A stretch of DNA of 64,000 nt from NCBI RefSeq assembly GCF_000218685.1, contig NW_006763299.1:1870885-1934884 (forward strand), given 5' to 3'. Below, piece after piece: positions 10,281-20,935 of the stretch. Both the position numbers and the translations under genes were made by a program. The stretch comes from Serpula lacrymans var. lacrymans S7.9 (taxonomy: Eukaryota > Basidiomycota > Agaricomycetes > Boletales > Serpulaceae). Numbering within the stretch: position 1 is the stretch's first letter; every line of letters starts with the position of its first letter. The notes beneath the pieces are model-generated. The model was not told the origin of the DNA. It ran no database searches and worked only from the letters and a program-made list of their open reading frames with translations.

Positions 10281-10809
10281 AAATAAAAAGTCAGCTGAAG
10301 TCAAGTGAAAATCATGTGAAAGTCAGGAAGTAGTCAAGTCCAGTTGGGTGAGAGTCAGCCTTTAGTGAAAAAAAAGTTGAGCAATGGGAATATCAATGTG
10401 ATGGATAGCATAATGTGCAACCCCAATGTTTGCACAAGATTGGTTTCCAAGCTCATGAGCTGATGTATGGGGATGGTGTGTCAAAGTGAACAATAAGTAT
10501 GGTATGTTTTGTGGGTATACTGTATATTGGCATCTTTCTAGCTAAAGGTCAAACTTATCAACATGTACACAAAAAGAAAGGCTACCTGTGCCAACTGCTT
10601 GATTATACCAATCTCAGAAATGTATCTTGAATTAAAGTCACTTAAATCAGTGCTATCATTACATTCTCTTCTTTTCCGAATGAGCAGCAAATTTTTAGTG
10701 GTGTGAGCTATCCTAAGATGAACTTAAGGGATCTTGATGGGGAATTCCTCATTTATGTGTACTTGGAATATGAGAAGGGGTATACATGGAATGCTTCAGA
10801 CTATTGTGT
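10281..10809. other. No gene recognised
   Basis: AT-rich sequence with short frames only. Confidence 0.5.
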
Positions 10810-10837
10810 GGAATGTCCCAAAGACACTATGGGATAC

Positions 10838-11219
10838 TGTTACAAATTATTTCTCTGTATTACCATAGCCTGCTCAGAGGACTATCATTTCTTTTTACTA
10901 AATAGCTATTCTCCCGCTATTTACCGATCTCTATCACTTTGCATCTCTATTTAGACTTACCTTGTTACCCACATTTGCTTACTCAACTAAGTACCTACCC
11001 TGAAGTCCTTTACCTGTATATATACCACCACGTAGCTACTTAGAACACCGATACGATTGTACACTTTCAACAGTGTAACACTGGTAATCATAAGTCAGAA
11101 CTGCGTTCTCAAACTTGCTATCAAGCAAGCTCGTCAAACCAAGACTATACCTTAGTATTCCACTAAGAAGTCTTTGGCAGAACACCGATCATATTACGTC
11201 ATTACCAGCGAGCGTAACA
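10838..11219 (+). mobile_element. Solo LTR (TGTTAC..GTAACA), TSD GATAC
   Basis: This 382-bp LTR starts TGTTACAAAT and ends GCGTAACA, with the perfect 5-bp duplication GATAC at 10833-10837 and 11220-11224. TATATATA (around 11017) precedes a likely transcription start region, suggesting plus orientation. Its termini match the other family C solo LTRs, but its interior differs, so it is a sister family. It interrupted a palindrome motif: removing it and one duplication restores a 21-bp spaced series (centres 10814.5, 10835.5 and the equivalent of 10856.5). Confidence 0.88.
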
Positions 11220-11249
11220 GATACCCCAAAGACACCATGGGATGTCCGA

Positions 11250-11728
11250 GGAACCAATCAGATGTTTGAAGAACCCAATAGGAATTTGGAGTGATTTTTC
11301 ACAACACCCTCACAACCTTGGTCAATAGGTACAGTCTTCATCTGTTGTAATCATTTTATGAAGCCCTGACATTTTTTAAATGATTTTTGAAATATTGTGG
11401 GCCTAAATGTTTAGGTATAATGCTGAAAAGAAGATTCTTCCAGAAGAGAAGGTTTCTATCAAGGGTATACCAGATACACCTTCTTAGTATTATATCACAT
11501 CATATCATTGCATTGCATTGTCACTAAACAGCCTATATGTACTCACCACACCTCCACCTAGAACAAGGTAGTTACCATCTCTGTTGTGGCACATGTAGCC
11601 AGCAGATATTGACAAAGAGTTAAAAATTGAATTCACAGAGATCATCTCATTCAAATAGTGCTTGAGATATGCTACATATGAGTGTCTGAAATCTCCCCCA
11701 CAGCTCCAACATGACCCATCTGATTTTT
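11250..11728. other. No gene recognised
   Basis: AT-rich stretch without supported coding sequence. Confidence 0.5.
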
Positions 11729-11891
11729 GGGACATCCTACACCACAGATGGGATGTCCCACACCATAAAGGGGATATCCCACACATTAAAGGGGACATCC
11801 CGCACAATAAAGGGGATATCCCACACCACAGATGGGATGTCCCACACATTAAAGGGGATATCCCACAGAATCCCTTGGGTTGGGGTATCCC
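11729..11891. repeat. Phased palindrome array, exact 21-bp period
   Basis: Motif centres lie at 11733.5, 11754.5, 11775.5, 11796.5, 11817.5, 11838.5 and 11859.5, all exactly 21 bp apart, with an eighth at about 11887. Motifs are GGGACATCC, GGGATGTCCC, GGGATATCCC and GGGACATCCC; spacers are ACACATTAAAG or ACACCACAGAT. Frames through the array give repeats like WDVPHIKGDIPH, which I take as by-products and not a protein. Confidence 0.93.
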
Positions 11892-12059
11892 AGTGAATTT
11901 TTGGAAATTGAAAGACACCACTGTATCTGATATAAGTAGTATTTGTGATTGCCAGTGCTTTCCATGGCAAAGCCGACATTCTACTAATATTTATACCTCT
12001 GCAAGCCTGTTGTCCAAATACTTCAAACTCACAACACTCATTTCCCTTGCTGTCACATG

Positions 12060-12890
12060 AACTTTGATTCATTGTATGGTACATTTGCTGTAGGGAAATT
12101 CAATGTAAGTATGCCAATGCATTTCTCATGATGGTCTAAGGTATAGTTGAAATCGTAAAAGATTTGCAAAGAACATTTGTGGCAGAGCTCAATACCTAAT
12201 GTTTTAGGTATGGTTGACAAGTACAGATGGCATTGGCAGTGGAAAAATCCAACTCCAGTAAAGTTGAAGCATCATCATAACAGGTTTCTCCAATGAAATT
12301 GATTTCTATCAATTAGAGCTAGGCAATTCAAACCTTGCCACTGTCATGAAGGCTCTCACAGGGCTGGAATTTCTGTAAGATCAAACCTGACATCCTGGCA
12401 AAAACTAAAAATACTAACAGCAATACTCCTGTAAAAATCAAAAATAAATAAATAGAAACTAGATATTTTACAGGGGTTGAAGACTGTATGGTAGTTTTTG
12501 AGGGGTAAATGTGCTACTGAATTTTCTGGCGAGTTGTTATGCATGCAGGTGGTGTGGTAGGGTGCTACAGGGATAAGAGTGCAATTCCAGCACCTTAGTT
12601 TTCACCCAAATATTACATAATATCTAACTAAAATAAAATAAATAAGGCTTAGTGATGGAGCAAGTCGGACCATGCACACAGGATTCTGTCCATATATGTA
12701 TGGGCTGTTGAGGGTAGCCTGAATAGTATACTATATATGATAAAGATACTCCCTGAAGTTTTCTCTTTTTACCCCAGCTCTGTTAAGTGCCTTAAGCAAT
12801 CACAATTTAGCATAGGCTGTAGTACAATTTTCAGTATTTGACAGGTGATATTAGCCTTCTTGATATTAAGACAGAATCATGATTGGATGA
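12060..12890. other. No gene recognised
   Basis: About 830 bp of AT-rich DNA with no convincing frame. Confidence 0.5.
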
Positions 12891-12892
12891 TC

Positions 12893-13001
12893 ACACATGA
12901 TGTCCCATACCTGGGGATATCCCAAGGATAACAGGGCTCTTAGCCACATAGCAAAACAGAAGATAATCAAGCTAAGAGCCAGACACCTGGGGGTGACTAA
13001 A
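12893..13001. repeat. Dispersed repeat with palindromes (copy 2)
   Basis: GATGTCCC and GGGATATCCC motifs are followed by CTTAGCCACATAGCAAAACA.. to GGGGGTGACT, matching 9850-9945. It ends just before the target duplication of the solo LTR at 13007. Confidence 0.6.
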
Positions 13002-13006
13002 GTGTG

Positions 13007-13390
13007 TGTAACAACCCAGTGTTAGTTACTCTGGCGCACACAGAACACACTATAAGGAAGATGATGAGGGAGTGGTTACCCCTTGAGCTGCAGAGAGTTT
13101 GTTGGTATACAACAGGAGGACTCGCTGAGGAGTCTCCTGGATCTATTGGGGTTTATATACTACTACAGGGTTGTTTGTACATGTGTACTATACAGTTGAT
13201 ACCCGCATGGCCAGCTCCACTGTGTGAGAGAGTTGTGTCTAAAATAAGAAGAAAGGCAATGTGGCGCGAGAAAGAGGAGTTTGGACAAAAGGGGAAGTGC
13301 CGCGTGGTACCATGTGTGAAAGCTATAGTACAAGGTTAAAGCGGAGAATAAAAAATAAAGGGAAGGTCCGAAAATTGTGTTATCATAACA
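13007..13390 (+). mobile_element. Solo LTR, family C, TSD GTGTG
   Basis: This 384-bp LTR begins TGTAACAACC and ends TATCATAACA, flanked by GTGTG at 13002-13006 and 13391-13395. It is the inverse homologue of 2042-2457. A TATA-like GTTTATATAC lies near 13150. No internal region is linked to it. Confidence 0.92.
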
Positions 13391-13735
13391 GTGTGATAGT
13401 CAGCTCAAGAACCAGGCCATCAAACTCTTATGTGGAACTTGCTTGTACCAATATTTTGTTAGAATACATACTACTGAGACTTTGAATTACAATCAATTCA
13501 TTGCAAATATACCATATATTCTGATAAATACATGTTTGATACATTCACAAACTAATTCACCACCTCCATCAATACTTTCACTTTCCACTTCTTGCCCTTG
13601 TTCTGCTGTAGTGAGCCAATCTAAGCCTGGATATTTTCTGAGAATATAAACCCATGGCTTAGCCTTTTTCTCATAAGACCATATTCTGATAAGGTTATTG
13701 ATACTAGTGCTAGGTAAAGCTTGAATGTTATCAGA

Positions 13736-16700
13736 TCAACGGCCTTGCCACTTCTGCAACACCAGTTTGAGATTTGTGATAGGCTGATATATAACCACAA
13801 GACCCATTGTACCAAGTTCTAAGAAGACTAAGGCTTTACCAAAGATAGGTTTATTATTTCCTTCAGTTGCAGCTTCAAAATAGCAGGAGGACCTTGTTGC
13901 ATTTTCTTTCCGTTCATTTAACTCACTATTTAAAACAGTTCTATCTGGTAAACAAATCTTTCCAAATCTTTTTAATGGACCTTGCAGATTGAAGGGAATA
14001 TTTAGCAATGGGCTAATAACTTCAAGCTTGCAATACAGCTCTTTTCTAGGATTTCTCTCTCTTTTTGTGATAGGTATTTCTTTAAATGGCTTTGGGCTTA
14101 TATCAGGTTTGGATCTTGATGCTGCCAGCAAAGTTTTGACATCAAGGGAAGGATAATACAGAAACAAAATTTTCACCAGTTCTCTTTTATATATAAGATT
14201 GGCCAGGTTTGCGAGTGGTGGTTTCTTAGAATGAATCTTATGACCTAGTTCCCCAATAGCTCACTCTACAGTAGCTTGTGAGCCCAGAAAAACAGAACCA
14301 TTTCATTGTATATGTATAGGAATATGAGTTAGCTGAAAGACATATAACCTGCATCTTGCAATTTTGTCTGGATCATCACCAATCTATAGCTGTTCAAATC
14401 TCATAAGAAAAGTTTTGATCAAATTGTGCAGGTCTTTCAGTTGCTCATCAGTTCTTGGTACAATTGTTATTGCCATTTCAATTGCTTCAGCAAGATAAGA
14501 GAAAATTTCCAGCACTGAAGGTTTAAAGCCAACTTCAAACCCTATAAGCAACACATACCAATGCAATATTGCCATCTATTCATAGATCTTATTTTGACTG
14601 TTTCTTTTCAAATATGGGTCTCAGATTGGCCCACAGAATGATGGTGGAACATTTGACATTGTATTAGCTACTAGTTTTCCAAATGTGCTAGCTATATTTT
14701 GATGCAAATGTACTGGTTAATTTGGTTCACTAATAGTCACCCATAAATCCCATACATGTGCCATAACATTCTCATAGAAAAGATGGAATTGATCAAGTGG
14801 GAAAAATGTTTGATGAACAAATGCAGGACTAGTTGCAGCTATAGGTAGATGAGAGATCCTTGTTGCTTTGATTATGGTCTCATGAGCATTTTTAGAGGTA
14901 GCACTTACAAGATTATCAATAGTTTCCCAACAATCCTTCTCTGTATGCATAGATAACTTATAGGTAGCTTATAAAGTTCATAAATAGGATGGCCCTTGTT
15001 GTAGGTATCATTTTGTGGAGGTGATAATGGATAGTACTGAGCCTTTGCAGATCATTTCTTTCCAGATTTCTTACCAGATTTTGCACCTTTGATATAAGTG
15101 AATTTATCTCCATAATTTTCTGAATGTCCTGCCATTCCATTTAGCTTGGCTGCATAAGAAATCAACACTTTTCTTTTAAAAAGTCATTTTATTCCTTCTG
15201 TCTTTTTCACTACAACAATGTCTTGGATTCACAACCTTCTTCCACTACAACATTAACCCTAAAACTAAAAATAACCCTCAAACTACTTATTTTCTTTTCT
15301 CTTATTATTTACCTACTTATTCTTTATAATATCCCAACATACTTATGGAGGAGATTACTAACTCCAGTACAAGTGGAGGTCATCAATCTTTGCAGCAGGG
15401 ATCCACCACCCACTGTGTAAGAGAGGCTATCCCTTTAGAAGAAGCAACCTAGAGGCACCTGCCAAAGTACCAGTGTCTTATAATCCCAAAGGTGCTAATC
15501 AGGCATAGCCACACAAACCTCTATTAGTACTCTTCCTTCTCACAGTATGACAAAAGGACAATTATGGTTCTACTTCTATTTTTTTTTCTATTGGCTACTA
15601 GAAGTTGAACCACTTTTTTTTCTTTATTCTTTTTTCCATCGTTCAATTTCCCATTCATTATAAAAGTCCTCTGAATCTGTAACTATCTCTTTAGTTTAAT
15701 ATTACTTGAGAAATCCTGCATAAAGGTCCCTCCCATCTCAAGCTATATTGTTCTCCTCTTGTTGACTCTATCAGTTTTTGTTGAGCTCACTTTGTGTTTC
15801 CTCACAGGCTGACCCTAGCATATCACCAAGTACTAAACAATGGTATGCACAATTGATGGATCTACAGCATCCCAGGTCCATATTCCAGCACTAGCTGATG
15901 CCATTTCCTGGAAAAATTCATATAAATAACTTTCAATATTTCCAGATGCTCCAGGTGCTGGAATTACCATTAAGACAATGATATTGTTGGATTTGTAGTG
16001 TATCTCTGGGGGCAAGTTGAGGAGAATAATAATCAGAACCTAAGTATCTGATTGTTTCTTCATGGTAAGCTAGGCACTATCAGTGGAAATTGCAAGAGCA
16101 ATATCTCTTTTCCCTTTGAATAGATCTGGTTGATTATGGTGATGAATATGTACATTTGTATCACAAAAGTCTGATAATATTCTGCTCTTAGAGGCTGTTG
16201 CAACTAATTTCAATGCTTTTTGCAAATAATTGTCCCTATATCTCAGAAGTGTAGATGTTTCTGCATTTGAAATTAGTGCACTGATTGTGCTCGTGACTAG
16301 AAGGTACATCATCTAGGCCTTAGGTTTAGGAGATCTTGATGTTCCTGCTTTGTGGCATAGTTCACCACAAATTTTTTTATCCCATATGTATGGGCAAGAA
16401 TGTAAGTCTTTGTACTGGCCTGTGTAGGCAATACAACTCTTTAGACACATATCAACTTGAATAGGTTACACATTTGTGGGAGGAATCGATTTTTCTTATC
16501 GCATTCCCGTCATGTCGTGGTTAGCAGACTCGATCCCCATCACTCCTCTTGCCCTTGGACTAGAGATTACAGCAGGTGTCTTATTACTTTTATCATTTTT
16601 CTTCTTATTCTCTCTTCACACTCACGTTCTATCGTACCTACAACGAGGTAGACTTGTTGTCGACCCTCGAGAAGATATCCAGATGACATAGTCACAATCC

Positions 16701-17648
16701 AGTGCTATGTCTGGGAATACTTCGGAGGAATATTGATAAGCGAAGAAGGTTGTGAGTCAGCGCCTTCTCATGGGCTTACTGATACAGCCAATCGTACATC
16801 CCTTACCAATACATTTTCTCATATGATTAGTAAAGACGATAGATCGAACCACTTTCTTCCTTTTTCCTTATTGGTTAGCTAGCTGGTCAGACCACTTTCT
16901 CAGTACTTCCCTTTCTCGGTCTGACCATCGCCGTTCACTATATAGAGAAGTACATACTCGATGTATTGTTCTCCAGTTCAATATTAGTTTGGATTTGTGC
17001 TCTTACCAATACTCTTCATTCTCATACTCTGATTCACCGCCTTCAAGGAAGGACTTGACCAGACATTGGGCTTTGTTATATAGCTTCGTATTTGTTGCCT
17101 GACAATTTGCGAGCAAATAGCAAGTTTTTGAGCAGGATAAAAAAAGAGAATTTCTATTCCAGTTGCCTCCTGCGAGACCTAAGCATGATACTGATAATCT
17201 AAAACAGTTCTTTGAGACTTTGTCCAAGTAGCATAGTGCTTTAGTGTGAGAGCCTCTGAGGCATTCAGCTCACGTGGAGGATAGTGTGATATTGGAGGAA
17301 TTGGTGAGGGTAAATACAAATTAAGCAGTTCTTGCTAGAGACCTCAGGGTAGTGAGTTACATTCTCCTCATCAGATTCATCAGATTCATAAAAACTACTG
17401 TTATTACCTCCCTCATCGTCTGGGGCACTAGGTGCACTAGAATCACCATCACTTTGGCCCTCAGGAAAATATATCAAGTCCTCATCATCAATAGAATCAG
17501 AGTGCAAGGCTTTACCAGCATTTGGACTGGCAGTAGTAATTCCAACATCATCATAATCATAATCATTGTCCACATGCATATGTGTAGCATCAACTTCAGA
17601 GATATTATCATTGGAGAATCCTTGACCACTAGGACCACTCAGTTCCAC
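13736..17648 (-). pseudogene. Tnp2/CACTA (Plavaka-like) transposase, decayed
   Basis: Minus-strand fragments in the right order give a Tnp2-family transposase (PF02992 type). They are an acidic Asp/Ser/Glu-rich N-terminal piece (17648-17265), then DIALAISTDSA near 16080, NLPPEIHYKSNNIIVLMVIP near 16000, NGMAGHSENYG and QYYPLSPP near 15110, FPLDQFHLFYENVMAHVWDLW near 14800, and a C-terminal part with PLKRFGKICLPD (14176-13736). Two in-frame TAG stops (16070-16072, 16040-16042) sit inside the DxALxxSTD..PPEI segment, where the family has Gln and Trp. CACTA elements of this type move by cut and paste; this copy is dead and I could not find its terminal repeats. Intron positions are not resolved. 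Confidence 0.75.
16476..16691 (+). CDS. Small ORF with one membrane segment (uncertain)
   Basis: A 71-codon frame with a strongly hydrophobic stretch (ITAGVLLLLSFFFLFSL) followed by a basic tail (YLQRGRLVVDPRE). It is followed within 20 bp by TGTCTGGGAATACTTCGG, which resembles the start of some LTRs, and by a TATATAGAGAAG box near 16938. It may belong to a retroelement edge inserted in the transposase relic. No function is assigned. Confidence 0.25.
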   Translation: MGGIDFSYRIPVMSWLADSIPITPLALGLEITAGVLLLLSFFFLFSLHTHVLSYLQRGRLVVDPREDIQMT

Positions 17649-18125
17649 ATTAGTATATTTATAGATATCTATATAGCCCTCTAGTACTTCTGAAGAAACT
17701 TGGTCCAGGAATATATGTCTTGGCTATTAGGAAATAGACAAAATTTGTTACATACCCCACCCATCTGTGGCCCCACAGTTATGCAATAGCCTGGTACTGG
17801 TAGATATACAGTCCTGTAAATGTCTAGTGAATTTCTGGGTGTGATTTCTTGCATTTGAAAGGTCAATATCTCTCTGGTTATGTTTTCTAATTGTTTTTAT
17901 AGTGAGAAATTGAGATGATAGCACATAGAACATGAGCATGACATGATGGTATCAGATCAAACACACAGTGAGCTTATCATGATCTGCTTACTGTGTGTTT
18001 GATACTGATCTAGCCTCTAGATTGGTACATTGTGGGGACTTCTATTTTGGGAACTCACCATCACCTGCATAAAAGTATGTTACTTTGTCAAAGCCTCAGC
18101 CATGAACAATTAACAGATTTTCTCA

Positions 18126-18660
18126 TTGTTTTTTTCTACTCACATTATGTCAAATTTCCCTCCAGTTTTGAAGCCCAACTTCTTTGGTTTTGATGGTACT
18201 AATGGTGGGGGTGCTAATTTTAGTGGGACAGCAGCAGGTTTGGGCCCTTTGATCCCACCACTTCCCTCACTTAGAAATTTCAGTTCAACAGTTCCATCTG
18301 TTAAGAATCTATCCCTTGCAGATATACTCAAGAACCCTTACTTTGCTCAGCTTTTCCAAACTACCAGACTGTCACCACCCAGTTAGCTCAGCTCAATCAC
18401 ACTCAACAAAAGGCCTTAAGTGAGAAGGAGACACTTGTTAATGAGATTCAGACTTTGGTCAAGGAGCAGAAGACCTACATAATAGAGAGACAAGAACTCT
18501 TAGCAGGTGGACAGGTCATTTCTTTTGGAAACTGGGAGCTCTTGGATGCTAGGCAGGCTTATCTACAGGAAATTAATTATCTGATGGCCATCATCAAGTT
18601 GCTGAAGGAGGAGAAATCTGTATCTTTGAGGTAAGCCCCCCCCTCAACATTCAGTATAAT
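18126..18660 (+). pseudogene. 5' part of a decayed multi-exon gene (unknown)
   Basis: From the ATG at 18147 the frame reads MSNFPPVLKPNFFGFDGTN with a Gly/Pro/Ser-rich start, stops near 18386, and continues in another frame as a likely coiled coil (QQKALSEKETLVNEIQTLV, DARQAYLQEINYLMAIIKLL) to a GTAAGC at about 18631 that could be a splice donor. It runs head to head with the Tnp2 relic. No domain is recognised; the gene family is unknown to me. Confidence 0.45.
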
Positions 18661-18701
18661 GCTAACTACACTTTATGTTAGACATTGAGATGTCTCCATT
18701 G

Positions 18702-18946
18702 TGACAAAACCGGATAAACCCGGTCTCTGCCGAAGCAGCCATTGTTCTCCTAGGAGCACAATTGTACTCCTAGGAGTCATTATACTGTAGCGAGTAGCAC
18801 CTCCGATTATAAGTAGTAGGGGGTTTAGTATAGGAATACCTCAGTCGTTTCTATAGCCTCTCGGGCAGTGGCTGAGGTATGTTACATTACATTTATTAGA
18901 GATCACCTTAAACTAACATCTATTGTAGTTTCACTTAGTTTTATTA
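18702..18946 (+). mobile_element. Solo copia-type LTR, family A, TSD CATTG
   Basis: This 245-bp LTR begins TGACAAAACC and ends TTAGTTTTATTA, flanked by the perfect duplication CATTG at 18697-18701 and 18947-18951. It proves that the family really ends in TG..TA and makes 5-bp duplications. It lacks the block between the two TTTCACTTAG repeats seen in the LTR at 4904-5225, consistent with deletion between direct repeats. Confidence 0.93.
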
Positions 18947-18951
18947 CATTG

Positions 18952-19846
18952 TGCCAAGTGATTTCATCTCCCACTTTAACTCCAACTAACCCACCACTAT
19001 TGTCTCATTAACCCCACAAACTCCTGTCAAATAGCCTAGTGAATACCCACCTGAAATTCTCTGGATGCTGGACAACTGTAAATAAGACCCTGACATTGAC
19101 ATCAGTGATACAAATAAGTCCCACCCTGTGATGGAGAGAACCATCCAACATAAAGATGGCACTCTCATATCTGTAAATAAGTGGTCTGCTATTAAGGCCA
19201 CAGCTTGTCTCATCTAGAACAAGCTCCTTAATCTCCACCCACCCAAGACATCTCACATCAAGGAACCAGCCAGAAAAACCAAGACCTACTTCTAGACCTA
19301 CTTCCAAATGGAATGGACTGCAGCCCTCATCATAATTGAGCAATAGCAGCCACTCCTGGCTCTGTGTGCTGGTCATTGGAAAGCAGATCATGTGCTTGGT
19401 GCATCTCTACTTTTCCACAAGAGCAACCGTGCATTTTATGCACTATAAAGAGTGTCTGTCAAAAGAGAGACTCAGTCTATTATTGTAAAGACTGAGGTGT
19501 TGAGAAAAATGTGTCCGACTTTTTGTCAAAGTGTTTCAATGTCCAATGCTTATGTAATGTTTGGAAAAAAGTGGAAAGTGTAAGTGTAAATGAAGATAAT
19601 GGAAGATGTTTGAAAGAAATGTTACAAAGTATTAGTAGTTCAAAATATAATGTGAATGTAGCTTCTCACTATGTCAACAGCACTCAGCAATCCTGACAAC
19701 AAAAGTGACCTGGACCAATCCAGTGGTCACACAGATAAAAACCCAGGTCTGTCAGTGAGGAAGTGGTCTTGGACTCTCTCTCTGGCCTCACAATGTCTTA
19801 AGAAAAAGGTTTTTGAGAAGTTGCAGGCCAGTTCAGATGGACAGGG
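18952..19846 (+). pseudogene. Middle part of the decayed plus-strand gene
   Basis: Plus-strand translation around 19050-19450 gives a protein-like but stop-ridden sequence (ILWMLDNCK, SVNKWSAIKATACLI, FQMEWTAALI, LCAGHWKADHVLGASL). A later open part (19671-19861) reads LDQSSGHTDKNPGLSVRKW. The solo LTRs at 18702 and 19847 interrupt it on both sides. I recognise no family. Confidence 0.4.
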
Positions 19847-20220
19847 TAAGAGAACTAAGTGAATGGGCAGAATGCCTGAACTCAGTCACCTCCTGGAAGG
19901 ATGTAGAAATGACTATGTTATTTACCTAAGTGAATGGGCAGAATGCCCGAACTACAATAGATGTCAGCTTAAGGTAAATATCTATAAAATGTAATGTAAC
20001 ATACCTCAGTCACCTCCTGGAAGGATGTAGAACTGACTAAGGTATTTCTATGCTAAACCCCCTACTACTTATAGTTGGAGGTGGTACTCGCTTAAGTACA
20101 ATAACTCCTGGAAGAACAATGGTTGTTCCAGGAGGTGGTGGCTGTGCTCCTGGAAGAACAATGGTCGCTCCAGGAGAACAATGGCTGTTTAGCCGACACT
20201 AAGTCTATCTGGTTTTGTCA
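19847..20220 (-). mobile_element. Solo copia-type LTR, family B
   Basis: This 374-bp LTR starts TAAGAGAACT and ends GGTTTTGTCA. It has the same layout as family A LTRs (two internal blocks, then AGAACAATGG units) but different block sequences (CACCTCCTGGAAGGATGTAG in place of CGCTGCCCGAGAGGCTATAG). Flanks CAGGG and AAGGG agree at four of five bases, a likely decayed duplication. Confidence 0.85.
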
Positions 20221-20935
20221 AAGGGAGCCCCTGTGCTTCAATTAAATGAAGCTTTGCCCCAAGCTCACCCAAGTAAGTCTTTTCTTATCCATCTCTTCAT
20301 TTCACCCTAACTTTTTCATATTTCCAGCCTCAAAGCTTATTATTCATCCTTTTTTGACAATAATGGCCCAGCTCAGTCTCAAGAAACCCAATAATCCACA
20401 GTTGACCATATTGATATATCTTTTGTCAATGTGAATACATTAATTGAAGATATCCTCAGTAAGCTTTTATTTTATTTTATTTTATTCAATTACTAATACA
20501 CAATCTTACAGATATATTGAACTTGTAATATCCTCTTGAAAATGAAACTATTAAACTTGTCCAGGCAATGAAAGCCAGTGTTGGCACCCCTTTTTTGGCT
20601 CCCCAATACACTTGTCCCTCCGATGCTGTGACTGAGTTACTTGTGCATGTCCAGCATGCTGACCCTAACTCCCCCAACATCCCAGAAGATGACACTAATG
20701 AATTATGGGGTCACTATCAATACATGGGGGCAAAACTATTACTACTATGTTCACAGCCTGGGCAGACATTGGGACCACAGAAAATGCCTGCAAATCCATT
20801 GCTGCTACTATCAAAACTTACAAGGTGGCCAGACATGTTTGTTTTTAGTGCAACATCAAGGCAATGTCATACCTCAGTGATATGTTGTCTTGTTGATAAA
20901 ATGTTTGATATGGGATAGGTACCAAAAACTTTATC
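20221..20935 (+). pseudogene. Further exons of the decayed plus-strand gene
   Basis: Open pieces at 20360-20434 (MAQLSLKKPNNPQ) and 20568-20918 (SVGTPFLAPQYTCPSDAVTE, then VTELLVHVQHADPNSPNIPE) are protein-like. A pentanucleotide run (TTTTA)n lies at about 20466-20486. They are in the same direction as the pieces at 18126 and 22120 and may be the same gene, but joins cannot be proved. Confidence 0.35.

Noticed and set aside
11662..12084. WDVPHIKGDIPH-type repeat proteins on both strands
   Set aside because: The frames follow the 21-bp palindrome array (a multiple of three) and are open on both strands; no start context or splice sites support them.
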